Below are positions 15,915-23,372 of a stretch of DNA of 36,730 bases, one piece after another. A program made the translations under genes and the position numbers. The stretch spans positions 1-36,730 of the forward strand of contig JBOGEB010000016.1 of the NCBI GenBank assembly GCA_050743125.1. The letters are read 5' to 3'. This DNA is from JBOGEB01 sp050743125 (GTDB lineage: Bacteria > Actinomycetota > Nitriliruptoria > Euzebyales > Egibacteraceae). Every line of letters begins with the position of its first letter. Position 1 is the stretch's first letter. Below the pieces are notes generated by a model, which saw only the letters and a list, made by a program, of their open reading frames with translations, was not told the DNA's origin and searched no databases.

Positions 15915-16628
15915 ATGACGTGGGCTCTGGTTACAGGCGCCTCGAAGGGGATCGGCGCGGCGACCGCCCTCGCGCTGGCCGCCGACGGGCGGGACGTGCT
16001 CGTGCACTACGGCAGCGACCGTGAAGGCGCCGAGGCGGCCGTCGAGGCGTGCGTGAAGCACGGTGTCGAGGCGCGCGCGGTCGGTGCCGACCTGCGCGAG
16101 GGCGTCGAGCCGCTCGTCAAGACGATCGAGGAGGTCGGCGGCGTCGAGGTGCTCGTGAACAACGCGGGCGTCACCGCGGACGGCCTGATGCTGTCGATGC
16201 GCGACGAGGCCCTGGCTCTTACCCTGCAGGTCAACCTCGTCGCCGCGTTCGGCCTCTGCCGCGCCGCGCTGCGGGGCATGCTCCGGAGCCGGAGCGGGCG
16301 GATCGTGAACGTCACGAGCGTCGTGGGCTTGCACGGCAACGCCGGCCAGGCGAACTACGCCGCGAGCAAGGCCGGCCTGATCGGGCTCACGAAATCCCTG
16401 GCCCGCGAGGTGGGCAAGCGTGGGATCACCGTGAACGCGGTCGCGCCGGGGCTCATCGAGACCGCGATGACCGCGGGGATCGACACGACCGGCTATCTCG
16501 CGCGGGTGCCCGCCGGCCGGCTCGGCTCGCCCGAGGAGGTCGCTGCGGTGATCGCGTTCCTCTGCGCCGACGCCGCCGCCTACGTGAACGGCGCGGTCGT
16601 CCAGGTCGACGGCGGCCTGTTCGCCTGA
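15915..16628 (+). CDS. fabG: 3-oxoacyl-ACP reductase
   Basis: A 237-residue short-chain dehydrogenase reducing 3-oxoacyl-ACP with NADPH. TGASKGIG at 7-14 is the cofactor motif and VLVNNAGVTADGLMLSM near 74-92 is typical of FabG. The catalytic residues are the Ser in IVNVTSVVG and the YxxxK in NYAASKAG (about 148-155), followed by VAPGLIET, the substrate loop. AAYVNGAVVQVDGG closes the fold. ATG 15915 directly abuts the TAG of fabD, so translation is coupled. Confidence 0.92.
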   Translation: MTWALVTGASKGIGAATALALAADGRDVLVHYGSDREGAEAAVEACVKHGVEARAVGADLREGVEPLVKTIEEVGGVEVLVNNAGVTADGLMLSMRDEALALTLQVNLVAAFGLCRAALRGMLRSRSGRIVNVTSVVGLHGNAGQANYAASKAGLIGLTKSLAREVGKRGITVNAVAPGLIETAMTAGIDTTGYLARVPAGRLGSPEEVAAVIAFLCADAAAYVNGAVVQVDGGLFA

Positions 16629-16636
16629 GGCCCGTC

Positions 16637-17443
16637 GTGGACGGATCCCTGGGCGCTTCACAGACCGCGATGCGTTTCGCGCACCGGTGGGTTGGACCTC
16701 CTGTGCTGGCGCGCCTGCGGGCCGAGGTCACGGGCCGCGAGCGCGTGCCGACGTCCGGTGGGGTCCTGTTCGCCGCCAACCACCGGTCGTTCCTCGACCA
16801 CTACCTGCTGACCGCGGCGTCACCGCGGCCGATGCGCTTTCTCGCAAAGGCCGAGCTCGCGCACGGGCTGGCTGGCCGGTTCCACACGACGATGGGCATG
16901 ATCACGGTCGAGCGCGGCACCGCCGACCTCGACGTGCTCGACCTGGTCGCTGGGCTGCTGCGGGCCGGCGAGGCCGTCAGCGTCTTCCCCGAGGGCACAC
17001 GGTCGCCGACAGGTGAGCTGTTCCGGTTCCGCAGCGGCCTCTCCCGGCTGGCCGCCGCGGCGCGCGTGCCGGTCGTGCCGGTCGGCCTGGTCGGCACCGC
17101 GCAGGTCTGGCCCCGCGGCCAACGACCCTCGTGGCGCCGGCCGGATCCCGGCGTGCTCGCCGTGCGCTTCGGCGAGGTCGTCGGACCACCCGAGGACACC
17201 CCCCGCTCCCGCCGCGACCTCACCACCACGGTCTACGAGCGCGTCGCCGACCTCTGCGGCCAGCCCCGCGCCAACCGCTTCGCCCTGGTCTCCGGCGAGC
17301 GCACGCCGTGGGGTCGGGGGCCAGCCCGCCCAGACATCACCGGACCGACCCCCGACCGTAGCCCCCTTCCGTTCGCGAGCGCTGTTGTCGCTCGCGAACC
17401 TTGGAGACGGCTGGGGCGACGACAATCAGGCCATGGGGCGTAG
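16637..17443 (+). CDS. PlsC-type acyltransferase
   Basis: A lysophospholipid or glycerolipid acyltransferase of the PlsC/LPLAT family. The catalytic HX4D motif is NHRSFLD (H49, D54 from GTG 16637), the substrate motif is FPEGTRSPTG at about 117-126, and VPVVPVGLVGT is the fourth block. It lies 8 bases after fabG and probably uses acyl groups made by the same operon. ATG 16670 is an alternative start. The last 50 or so residues are low-complexity, and the reading frame runs through a perfect 11-bp hairpin at 17371-17399, so the original stop may have been lost and the tail added. Confidence 0.85.
   Translation: MDGSLGASQTAMRFAHRWVGPPVLARLRAEVTGRERVPTSGGVLFAANHRSFLDHYLLTAASPRPMRFLAKAELAHGLAGRFHTTMGMITVERGTADLDVLDLVAGLLRAGEAVSVFPEGTRSPTGELFRFRSGLSRLAAAARVPVVPVGLVGTAQVWPRGQRPSWRRPDPGVLAVRFGEVVGPPEDTPRSRRDLTTTVYERVADLCGQPRANRFALVSGERTPWGRGPARPDITGPTPDRSPLPFASAVVAREPWRRLGRRQSGHGA
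17371..17399. terminator. 11-bp perfect hairpin at the end of the fab operon
   Basis: Arms GTTCGCGAGCG and CGCTCGCGAAC with a 7-base loop. It has no T-run, as is common for actinobacterial terminators. It lies inside the last 25 codons of the plsC-like reading frame and before the convergent gene ending at 17470. Confidence 0.6.
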
Positions 17444-17469
17444 GCGCTCACCTCGCCCCAGCCGCCGTG

Positions 17470-17763
17470 CTATTCGCGGCTGCGCGTCACGAGCCGCCAC
17501 AGCGCCACCCGCTCCGCGCCCACCGGTGTCTTGGGGAACTCCACCGTCCAGAGCAGCTTGCAGCGGGGCCGGTCACACCGGACCGCCGCCGGTGACCACG
17601 ACGGGAGCTGTGCGGGCTCCAGCCGCACCGGCTGGCGGCAACACGGCTTGAAGCACAGCACCTGCTCAGGATCGGAGCCGAACACCGCCGGCCCTTGCAC
17701 CGTCACCGGGCCTTCGGCCCGCACGGCCCGGTCGTGGGCGAGCCCAGAATGTTCATCACACAT
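17470..17763 (-). CDS. small cysteine-rich protein, putative zinc-binding
   Basis: A 97-residue protein from ATG 17763. The middle holds CFKPCCRQPVRL and then CDRPRCKLLWTVEF, so Cys pairs about 25 residues apart could bind one zinc ion. The tail (VGAERVALWRLVTRSRE) is basic. No exact family is recognised. It is divergent from the XRE-TPR regulator, which may control it. The frame is kept because of the ordered Cys pairs, but this is moderate evidence. Confidence 0.5.
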   Translation of the reverse strand: MCDEHSGLAHDRAVRAEGPVTVQGPAVFGSDPEQVLCFKPCCRQPVRLEPAQLPSWSPAAVRCDRPRCKLLWTVEFPKTPVGAERVALWRLVTRSRE

Positions 17764-17846
17764 GGCTTGGCAGTAAAGTGACGCCGGCCGCCTGCCGCGA
17801 GGCCAGGAAGCGGAGAACCATCGGAGAGATCGCTGAGGGGGTACAG

Positions 17847-19052
17847 ATGACCGACGGCGCGTTGGCGCGGCTACGCTTGGAACGAGGCTGGTCGCAGCAG
17901 GAGTTCGCCGACGAGGTTGCTGCCAAATGTGGCTGGCATCCGAGCGGCAAGTGGTGCGGTGTCAGCGACCGCGCGGTCCGCTACTGGGAGTTCGGGCACA
18001 TGCCGACCCCGCGGCATGTCCGGGCCCTCGCCGCCGCGCTCGGCTGCTCCGCCGACACGGTCATGACCGCAATCGAGGACGACATGCGCAGACGCCAACT
18101 GCTCGTCGGCGCTGCCGCCGCCGGGACTCAGCTCGGGCTGGGCGGCGTCAGGCGGGGCGAGGACGGCCAGGACCTCCACGCCGAGTACCTGGACCTGGCC
18201 GCCGCCTATCCCACGGCCAGCCCGGACGAGCTGTTTGACCGCGCCCGCGTGCTGCTCAACAGGTTCTCCCGGGCGCTGCGCGGGTCGATGCGGTCCAGCG
18301 GCACCCGCCGGCAGGCGCAGGTCGACGCGTCGGGGACGGCCAGCCTCGCGGCGTTGGTGGCGACCTTCGCCGGCCGGCCCGGGGAAGCTGCCGCCTACCA
18401 CGCGTTAGCGCTCAGCCTGGCCGACGAGTCCGGCATCCGGGTCGCTCGTGGGTGCGCGCTGGCCTGCGCGCACCATCTGCACGACTCCATTGTGGGCGAC
18501 GCCGATCCGACCGCCGCGCTCGACCTGCTCGACGCTGCCGCCCCGCTGCTCGGCAGCGGCGGCCTGAAAGCCAAATGGGCAGCCAAGCGCCAGGCTCAGG
18601 AGCGTGCCCTGCTCAAGCGGGAGCATGCCGCGTTCACCGCCCTTGACCGGGCCGACCGGATGAGTGAGGACGACGACGGCGAGGGGCTCGTCTCCCGCGC
18701 CGGTCTTTTTGCTGATTGGGGGCGGGCTCCCGGGTTGTCTGCCGCGCGTATCCTCGCGCCGTTGGGCCGCACCGACGAGGCGCTCGGCGAGCTCAGCCCC
18801 GCGCTGGTGGGCCCGTACCGCAACGTCCGCCGACCCGCGATGCTCAACGCCGACGTCGCGCTGGTGCATGTCTTGGCGGCGGTCGACCCGGAGCCTGCCG
18901 CCGCGGCGGCGATCCGGTCGCTGGACCTGTCCCAGGCCAGCGGCTACCGGGTCGGCGTCGACCGCCTGCGCGCGATCCGCGACCGCATGCCCGACCCGTG
19001 GGCGGACACGGACTGCGTGCGCGAGCTCGACGCTCGCCTCGCCGCCGCCTGA
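17847..19052 (+). CDS. XRE-family regulator with TPR-like C-terminal region
   Basis: A 401-residue protein. Residues 1-72 hold an XRE helix-turn-helix (LRLERGWSQQEFADEVAAK, then SDRAVRYWEFGHMPTPRHV). The rest is a long Ala-rich helical region with repeated helical pairs (GRPGEAAAYHALALSLADES, RTDEALGELSPALVGPYRN) like the TPR-type regulators common in streptomycetes and relatives. Such proteins often sense a peptide or metabolite. The start is ATG 17847 with GAGGGGG 6 bases upstream; an in-frame GTG at 17778 would add 23 residues. It faces the small Cys-rich gene across 83 bp. Confidence 0.75.
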   Translation: MTDGALARLRLERGWSQQEFADEVAAKCGWHPSGKWCGVSDRAVRYWEFGHMPTPRHVRALAAALGCSADTVMTAIEDDMRRRQLLVGAAAAGTQLGLGGVRRGEDGQDLHAEYLDLAAAYPTASPDELFDRARVLLNRFSRALRGSMRSSGTRRQAQVDASGTASLAALVATFAGRPGEAAAYHALALSLADESGIRVARGCALACAHHLHDSIVGDADPTAALDLLDAAAPLLGSGGLKAKWAAKRQAQERALLKREHAAFTALDRADRMSEDDDGEGLVSRAGLFADWGRAPGLSAARILAPLGRTDEALGELSPALVGPYRNVRRPAMLNADVALVHVLAAVDPEPAAAAAIRSLDLSQASGYRVGVDRLRAIRDRMPDPWADTDCVRELDARLAAA

Positions 19053-19068
19053 CCGGCTGGTCAGGCGG
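19045..19068. terminator. bidirectional hairpin spanning two stop codons
   Basis: A perfect 10-bp stem (CCGCCTGACC and GGTCAGGCGG) with a 4-base loop. It contains the TGA of the XRE-TPR gene in its left arm and the complement of the ABC permease stop in its right arm, between convergent genes. Confidence 0.7.
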
Positions 19069-19957
19069 AGCGGCGGAAGCGGACGACCGCGAGGGGGACG
19101 AAGACCACGAGGATCCCGAGGATCCAGGCCAGCGCGTAGAGCAGGGGCCGCGCGACCGGGCCGCCCGAGGCCAGCGCGCGGGCCGCGTCGATGGCGTTGG
19201 TGATCGGGGTCGCCTTGGCGAAGGCCTGGAGCCAGCCCGGCATGCCCTCCAAGGGGACGAACGCCGAGCTCGCGAACACGAGCGGGAAGGTCACGACGAA
19301 GCTTGCGGCCTGTGCGCTCTCGGCGTTCGGCACCCACAGGCCGATGAACGCGAATACCCAGCTCAGCGCGTAGCCCAGGCCCACGACGACGAGGATGGCG
19401 CCGACCGCTCCCACCCAACCACCGGTGAAACGGAAGCCGACGAGGTAGCCCACCGTGGTCATGAGCAGGACGACGAAGAGGTTGCGGACGAGGTCGGACA
19501 GAGTCCGCCCGAGGAGCACCGCCGACCGTGCCATCGGCAGCGAGCGGAAGCGGTCGACCATGCCGCCGGCGAGGTCCGTGGCGAGCCCGATCGCGGTCTG
19601 GATTGCCCCGAACGCAACGGCGTGGACGAAGATGCCGGGCATGAGGAAGTTCACGTAGCTGCCGCCCGGGACCTGGATCACGCCGCCGAAGATGTACCTG
19701 AACAGCAGCACGAACATCACCGGCTGGATCGTCGAGAACACGATCAGCTGCGGCTGGCGGACCCAGTGGCGCAGGTTGCGGCCGGTCACCGCCAGGCCGT
19801 CGGCGATCGCCCAGCGCAGGCCGGGCGTGGGCGCGATCGACGTCTGTGGGGTGGGCGGGGCTGCGACAGTGGTCACCGGCGTCGCCTTCCGCTCCATTGA
19901 GGGTTGGACGGGTGGGGGAGTTGGCGTGGTCCCGGGGAGGTTGGCGGGGGCGGTCAT
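19061..19957 (-). CDS. DrrB-type ABC-2 transporter permease
   Basis: A 298-residue membrane protein of the daunorubicin-resistance permease type. It has a Pro/Thr-rich N-terminal tail of about 40 residues, then VTGRNLRHWVRQPQLIVFST, VMFVLLFRYIFGG, and about six transmembrane segments with FLMPGIFVHAVAFGAIQTAI and SFVVTFPLVFASSAFVPLEG. The motif GLATDLAGGMVDRFRSLPMA near the first cytoplasmic loop is the usual contact to the ATPase. It follows the DrrA-like gene after about 85 bp that contain short tandem TGTCTCGCG repeats. Likely exports a drug or lipid; the substrate is unknown. Confidence 0.85.
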   Translation of the reverse strand: MTAPANLPGTTPTPPPVQPSMERKATPVTTVAAPPTPQTSIAPTPGLRWAIADGLAVTGRNLRHWVRQPQLIVFSTIQPVMFVLLFRYIFGGVIQVPGGSYVNFLMPGIFVHAVAFGAIQTAIGLATDLAGGMVDRFRSLPMARSAVLLGRTLSDLVRNLFVVLLMTTVGYLVGFRFTGGWVGAVGAILVVVGLGYALSWVFAFIGLWVPNAESAQAASFVVTFPLVFASSAFVPLEGMPGWLQAFAKATPITNAIDAARALASGGPVARPLLYALAWILGILVVFVPLAVVRFRRSA

Positions 19958-20042
19958 TTGGGGTGCCTCTCCTTTGCGGGCGGGCGGGGGCGGTTGGCGT
20001 GGTCTCGCGCCTTGTCTCGCGCGCCTTGTCTCGCGTCGCTGT

Positions 20043-21029
20043 CTAGCGTCGCTGGCGGGGGCCGGACGCCGCCGGCTCGTCCTGCTCGGCTGCGGCGGCG
20101 TGACCGGTCAGGGTGAGGAAGACGTCGTCGAGCGTCGGCCGGCGAAACCCAAGGTCGGCCACTGTGATCCTCGCGGCGTCGAGCGCCCGGGCGGCCTCGA
20201 CGAGCAGCCCGACGCCGGCGGTGGTCGGCAGGCGCAGCTGCCCGTTCTCGCCGGTCTGCTGGGGCTCCCCCCGGCCGAGCGCAGCGAGCGCGCGCCGGGC
20301 GTCCGGCGCGTCTGCCTGATCGGCCACGCGCACCTCGAGCACCGTCCCGCCGACCGTCGCCTTGAGCTCGTCGGCGGTGCCCTCGGCGATGATCTGGCCG
20401 CCGTCGATCACGGCGATGCGGTCCGCGAGACGGTCGGCCTCCTCCAGGTACTGGGTCGTCAGCAGGACCGTCGTGCCGTCCTTGACCAGGCGGCTGATGA
20501 AGTCCCACAGCCCCATGCGGCCGCGCGGGTCCAGGCCGGTCGTGGGCTCGTCGAGGAACAGGACCGGCGGGTCGTTCACGAGGCTTGCGGCCAGGTCGAG
20601 GCGCCGCCGCATCCCCCCGGAGTACGTCTTGGCCGGCCGGCTCGCGGCCTCACCGAGCTCGAACTGCTCCAGCAGCTCGTCCGCGCGCCGCGCCGCCCCC
20701 GCGGTAGGCAGGTGGTAGAGGCGCCCGACCAGGCGGAGATTCTCCCGCCCGGTCAGGTGCTCGTCGATCGCCGCGTACTGGCCCGCCAGGCCGATCTGGC
20801 TCCGCAGCGCGACCGCGTCGCGGACGACGTCGAGGCCGAGCACCTCCGCCCGCCCGCCGTCGGGGTCGAGCAGCGTCGTGAGGATGCGGACCACGGTGGT
20901 CTTGCCTGCGCCGTTGGGGCCGAGCAGGCCGAGGACGGTCCCCTCAGCGACCTCGAGGTCGATCCCGTCGAGCGCCCGCGTCAGCCCGTACGACTTCTGG
21001 AGCCGCTCGATGAGAATGGCAGGTTTCAT
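20043..21029 (-). CDS. DrrA-type ABC transporter ATP-binding protein
   Basis: A 328-residue ATPase: Walker A GPNGAGKTT at 37-45, YSGGMRRRLDLA signature near 137-148, Walker B LFLDEPTTGLD near 157-167, and TTQYLEEADRLAD with Gln in place of the switch His, which is typical of the DrrA family. The C-terminal region (LGFRRPTLDDVFLTLTGH) matches DrrA proteins too. ATG 21029 follows GGGAGAA; an upstream in-frame ATG is less likely. It forms an exporter with the following permease and is divergent from a MarR gene that probably controls it. Confidence 0.88.
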   Translation of the reverse strand: MKPAILIERLQKSYGLTRALDGIDLEVAEGTVLGLLGPNGAGKTTVVRILTTLLDPDGGRAEVLGLDVVRDAVALRSQIGLAGQYAAIDEHLTGRENLRLVGRLYHLPTAGAARRADELLEQFELGEAASRPAKTYSGGMRRRLDLAASLVNDPPVLFLDEPTTGLDPRGRMGLWDFISRLVKDGTTVLLTTQYLEEADRLADRIAVIDGGQIIAEGTADELKATVGGTVLEVRVADQADAPDARRALAALGRGEPQQTGENGQLRLPTTAGVGLLVEAARALDAARITVADLGFRRPTLDDVFLTLTGHAAAAEQDEPAASGPRQRR

Positions 21030-21088
21030 AGTGGTTCTCCCAGCACGCCCGCAACTGAACTCACACACCGTGATAGCATTCATGATGT
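21030..21088. promoter_or_regulatory. divergent promoter/operator region of the MarR/DrrAB locus
   Basis: A 59-base region, AT-rich compared with its surroundings, containing GATAGCATTCATGATGTATG with small inverted TCAT/ATGA units just before the MarR start. It would hold promoters for both genes and a binding site for the MarR protein; the exact sites are inferred. Confidence 0.4.
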
Positions 21089-21538
21089 ATGACTTCAATA
21101 AATTCTCGCGCGGGGGAGCTCGAGCGTGAGCTGGTCGCCGCGTTCGCGGCGTTTGGGCCTGCCTACCGGCGGTGGGTCGGAACTCAGGCGCGGGGCGACG
21201 GGATGACCTACCCACGGATGCGGGTTCTCCAGGTGCTCTCCGGGCGCGGCCCGACCATCATGTGCGTGCTCGGCGACGAGCTGTGCGTCACCGCCCGTGG
21301 GGTGACGAGCCTCGTCGACGGGCTGGAGGCCGAGGGGCTTGTGCGCCGTCAGCCGCACCCCACCGACCGCCGCGCGACGCTCGTCGACCTGACCGACGCC
21401 GGCCGAGAGTGGGTACAGGAGCGCTTCGAGGTCCACGCCGAGCACTCCGCCACCCTGTTCGCCCAGCTCGACCCCGACGACCAGCGCATCCTGCTCCGGA
21501 TCGTCCACCAGCTGACCCAGGCGCTGCAGCATCCCTAA
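21089..21538 (+). CDS. MarR-family transcriptional regulator
   Basis: A 149-residue winged helix-turn-helix repressor: YPRMRVLQVLSGRG leads into the HTH (LGDELCVTARGVTSLVDGLE), followed by the wing EGLVRRQPHPTDRRATLVDL, the diagnostic MarR DxRxxxxxLT pattern, and a C-terminal dimerisation helix. MarR proteins usually repress an adjacent efflux or enzyme gene and release on binding a small molecule. Divergent transcription from the DrrAB-type exporter supports that role here. ATG 21089 is chosen because it directly precedes the conserved part. Confidence 0.85.
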   Translation: MTSINSRAGELERELVAAFAAFGPAYRRWVGTQARGDGMTYPRMRVLQVLSGRGPTIMCVLGDELCVTARGVTSLVDGLEAEGLVRRQPHPTDRRATLVDLTDAGREWVQERFEVHAEHSATLFAQLDPDDQRILLRIVHQLTQALQHP

Positions 21539-21623
21539 GAGCGTGTTTGAGAACGTTGGTGAGACTTCCCCACTCGACTTCGCTGCCTGGCCGACAGCTC
21601 GGCAGGGCAGCTCGCCCAGCCTT

Positions 21624-21653
21624 CAACTTTCCTCCGCATGAGCGGGAAAGTTG
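21624..21653. terminator. 9-bp hairpin downstream of the MarR gene
   Basis: CAACTTTCC and GGAAAGTTG, perfect 9-base arms with a 12-base loop, about 85 bases after the MarR stop. No T-run follows. It may equally be the tip of an inserted repeat, since the methyltransferase fragment next to it ends abruptly. Confidence 0.45.
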
Positions 21654-21699
21654 CAGCTCAACCGCGTTGCCGGCCCGCTTGACTCCACCGCCTTGGGGC

Positions 21700-21968
21700 T
21701 TGCGGGGGACTCCCTCGAGCCCCCTGGCGCGGGCGAGGTCGAGGAGCGCGCGCGCCCGGTCGAGTCCGACCGTCTGCGCGGCCCCCGTCGCCTCCGCGAG
21801 CAGCCGGGTCGTGTGTCCCGGTCCGCAGCCCAGGTCCAGCGCCAGCCGTGGCGGGTCGGTCACGGCGCGCGCAATGAACGCGCTGCTCGTGGGCCCGAAC
21901 AGCTCGGCGAGCCGCGCGAGACGACGTGCCGCCGCCGGATCGTCCCCAAACGCGTACCGGTTGCTCAT
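21700..21968 (-). pseudogene. methyltransferase N-terminal fragment
   Basis: From ATG 21968 the minus strand encodes ARRLARLAELFGPTSSAF, then the SAM motif I LALDLGCGPGHTTRLLAEAT and GLDRARALLDLARAR, as in trans-aconitate-methyltransferase-like enzymes. After about residue 88 the similarity stops and the frame runs into unrelated sequence. The SAM-binding half is therefore present but the substrate half is missing. An insertion or deletion near 21700 is inferred. Confidence 0.65.
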
Positions 21969-21996
21969 CGCCCCCCGGCATGGAGGCGTGGCTCCG

Positions 21997-22377
21997 TCAG
22001 GACACGGGCATGAGGGTTACCGTCGGGTCGATGACGCACAGGTCGTCGGGGTCGCCGGTGACAATCGGGTGTTTGCGCTCGCGGGCGCAGAGCACGACAG
22101 ATACGTCTACGACGTCGAATGCGCCGGTCTGTCCGCAGAGCTTGCCGATCGCGATGGCGGTCCGGTGGTCGAGTGGCACGATCTCGGTGATAGAGGCGCG
22201 GAAAAGCCGGATGAGCCGGACCTGCCGCGCCCCACCGCGCCAGGCTTGCGCGAGGACGCCAGCCGGGATTGCGATGGGTGTGCCGTTCTGGAGCGCCCTC
22301 TCGACGAGGGCGATCATGCGCCGGCCGCCGGCTTCGAGCGCGATGAGCGCTCCGGCGTCGAGTGTGGTTCCGGTCAC
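21997..22377 (-). CDS. VapC-like PIN-domain toxin
   Basis: A 126-residue PIN-fold protein. TLDAGALIALE at 5-15 gives the first metal-binding Asp (D7), and TGAFDVVDVSVVLCA near 85-99 gives another. VTGDPDDLCV near 107-116 holds the last acidic cluster. PIN toxins cleave RNA, often tRNA or rRNA. The GTG start at 22377 overlaps the antitoxin stop by 4 bases. The antitoxin is upstream, in the usual order. Length matches VapC. Confidence 0.8.
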   Translation of the reverse strand: MTGTTLDAGALIALEAGGRRMIALVERALQNGTPIAIPAGVLAQAWRGGARQVRLIRLFRASITEIVPLDHRTAIAIGKLCGQTGAFDVVDVSVVLCARERKHPIVTGDPDDLCVIDPTVTLMPVS

Positions 22378-22601
22378 GCCAGCCCGAGCACGCGTTCTGC
22401 CCAGGAGTAGTCCTCGGGAGTGGGCTCGCCGTACTCGGCCTTCATCTCCGCGAGCATCTCGGCCAGTTCCTCGTCCGCGGTTTTCCGGGCCAGCGCATCG
22501 GCGATGTACGCCGACACAGACGGCGCGCGACCCTCGGCGACGGCCCGCTTGGCCGCCTGGACTTGCTTGTCGGGCAGGGTGATTGCGATCTTGGTTGTCA
22601 T
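22374..22601 (-). CDS. ribbon-helix-helix antitoxin
   Basis: A 75-residue protein with an N-terminal ribbon (KIAITLPDKQVQAAKRAVAE) and SVSAYIADALARK, the helix of a CopG/ParD-type DNA-binding fold, then an acidic tail (EMLAEMKAEYGEPTPEDY) that would wrap the PIN toxin. ATG 22601 is used; ATG 22613 is an alternative. It would repress its own promoter with the toxin. The tail sequence has a relic duplicate at 22661-22688. Confidence 0.75.
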   Translation of the reverse strand: MTTKIAITLPDKQVQAAKRAVAEGRAPSVSAYIADALARKTADEELAEMLAEMKAEYGEPTPEDYSWAERVLGLA

Positions 22602-22660
22602 ACCACCGATCATACCCCCGCAGTGCGACGCGCGACCGGGGTGATGCTCACTCACGGGAC

Positions 22661-22688
22661 GGCCTTCATCTCGGCGAGCATCGCAGCC
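22661..22688 (-). repeat. relic copy of the antitoxin tail
   Basis: GGCCTTCATCTCGGCGAGCA resembles 22437-22464 in the antitoxin gene (two mismatches in the first 24 bases by eye). Read on the minus strand it gives MLAEMKAVP and a stop, so it looks like the end of a lost paralogous antitoxin. Confidence 0.4.
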
Positions 22689-22789
22689 CCATGCCTGTTG
22701 CCTGGTTGTCAGACAAAACGTAGCCTCCGACAAGGGCCATGGGTGCGTCACGCCACTGGGTCCCAGGCGAATACGAGAAAGGAGCGGGG

Positions 22790-23353
22790 ATGCCCAAGGT
22801 GTTGATGCTGACCGGCGACGCCGCCGAGTCCCTCGAGGTGCTCTACCCCTACCAGCGCCTCCTCGAGGAGGGCTACGAGGTCCACATCGCCGCGCCTTCG
22901 AGAAAGAAACTCCAGTTCGTCGTGCACGACTTCGTGGAGGAGTTCGACACCTACACGGAGAAGCCCGGCTACACGTGGGACGCCGATCTCGCCTTCGCCG
23001 ACGTCGATCCGGCCGACTACGTCGCCCTGGTGATCCCCGGCGGGAGGGCGCCCGAGTACATCCGCAACGACCCCGCGTGCCGGCGGATCGTGGAGCACTT
23101 CTTCCACGAGGACAAACCGGTCGCCCAGCTGTGCCATGCGGCCCTCGTCCTGGCTGCCGCCGGTGTGCTGCGGGGCCGGAGGACCGCGGCCTACCCGGCG
23201 CTGGAGCCCGACGTCACCGCGTCCGGAGGCCAGTTCGTGGACGGCGGCGCTGTCGTCGACGGCGTGATGGTCTCGGCCCGGGCCTGGTCCGACCATCCCT
23301 CCTGGATGCGCGCGTTTCTGGAGATTCTGCGGACGAAGTGCCCCGCGGCCTGA
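22790..23353 (+). CDS. DJ-1/PfpI family protein
   Basis: A 187-residue protein of the DJ-1/PfpI superfamily. The nucleophile elbow is AQLCHAALVLAAAGVL (Cys115, His116), with PGGRAPEYIRNDP before it and E15 near the active site. The family includes proteases, glyoxalases and chaperones, so the activity is open; the Cys-His pair and E15 suggest a catalytic member. ATG 22790 follows AAAGGAG with good spacing. It is followed after 19 bases by the lipoprotein gene, possibly in one transcript. Confidence 0.85.
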   Translation: MPKVLMLTGDAAESLEVLYPYQRLLEEGYEVHIAAPSRKKLQFVVHDFVEEFDTYTEKPGYTWDADLAFADVDPADYVALVIPGGRAPEYIRNDPACRRIVEHFFHEDKPVAQLCHAALVLAAAGVLRGRRTAAYPALEPDVTASGGQFVDGGAVVDGVMVSARAWSDHPSWMRAFLEILRTKCPAA

Positions 23354-23372
23354 TCGAGCGCTGCGAGGTCGT

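Noticed and set aside
19975..20042. Short tandem TGTCTCGCG-type repeats between the DrrB- and DrrA-like genes
   Set aside because: Only two to three imperfect units, too short for a CRISPR array or a named repeat; likely slippage.
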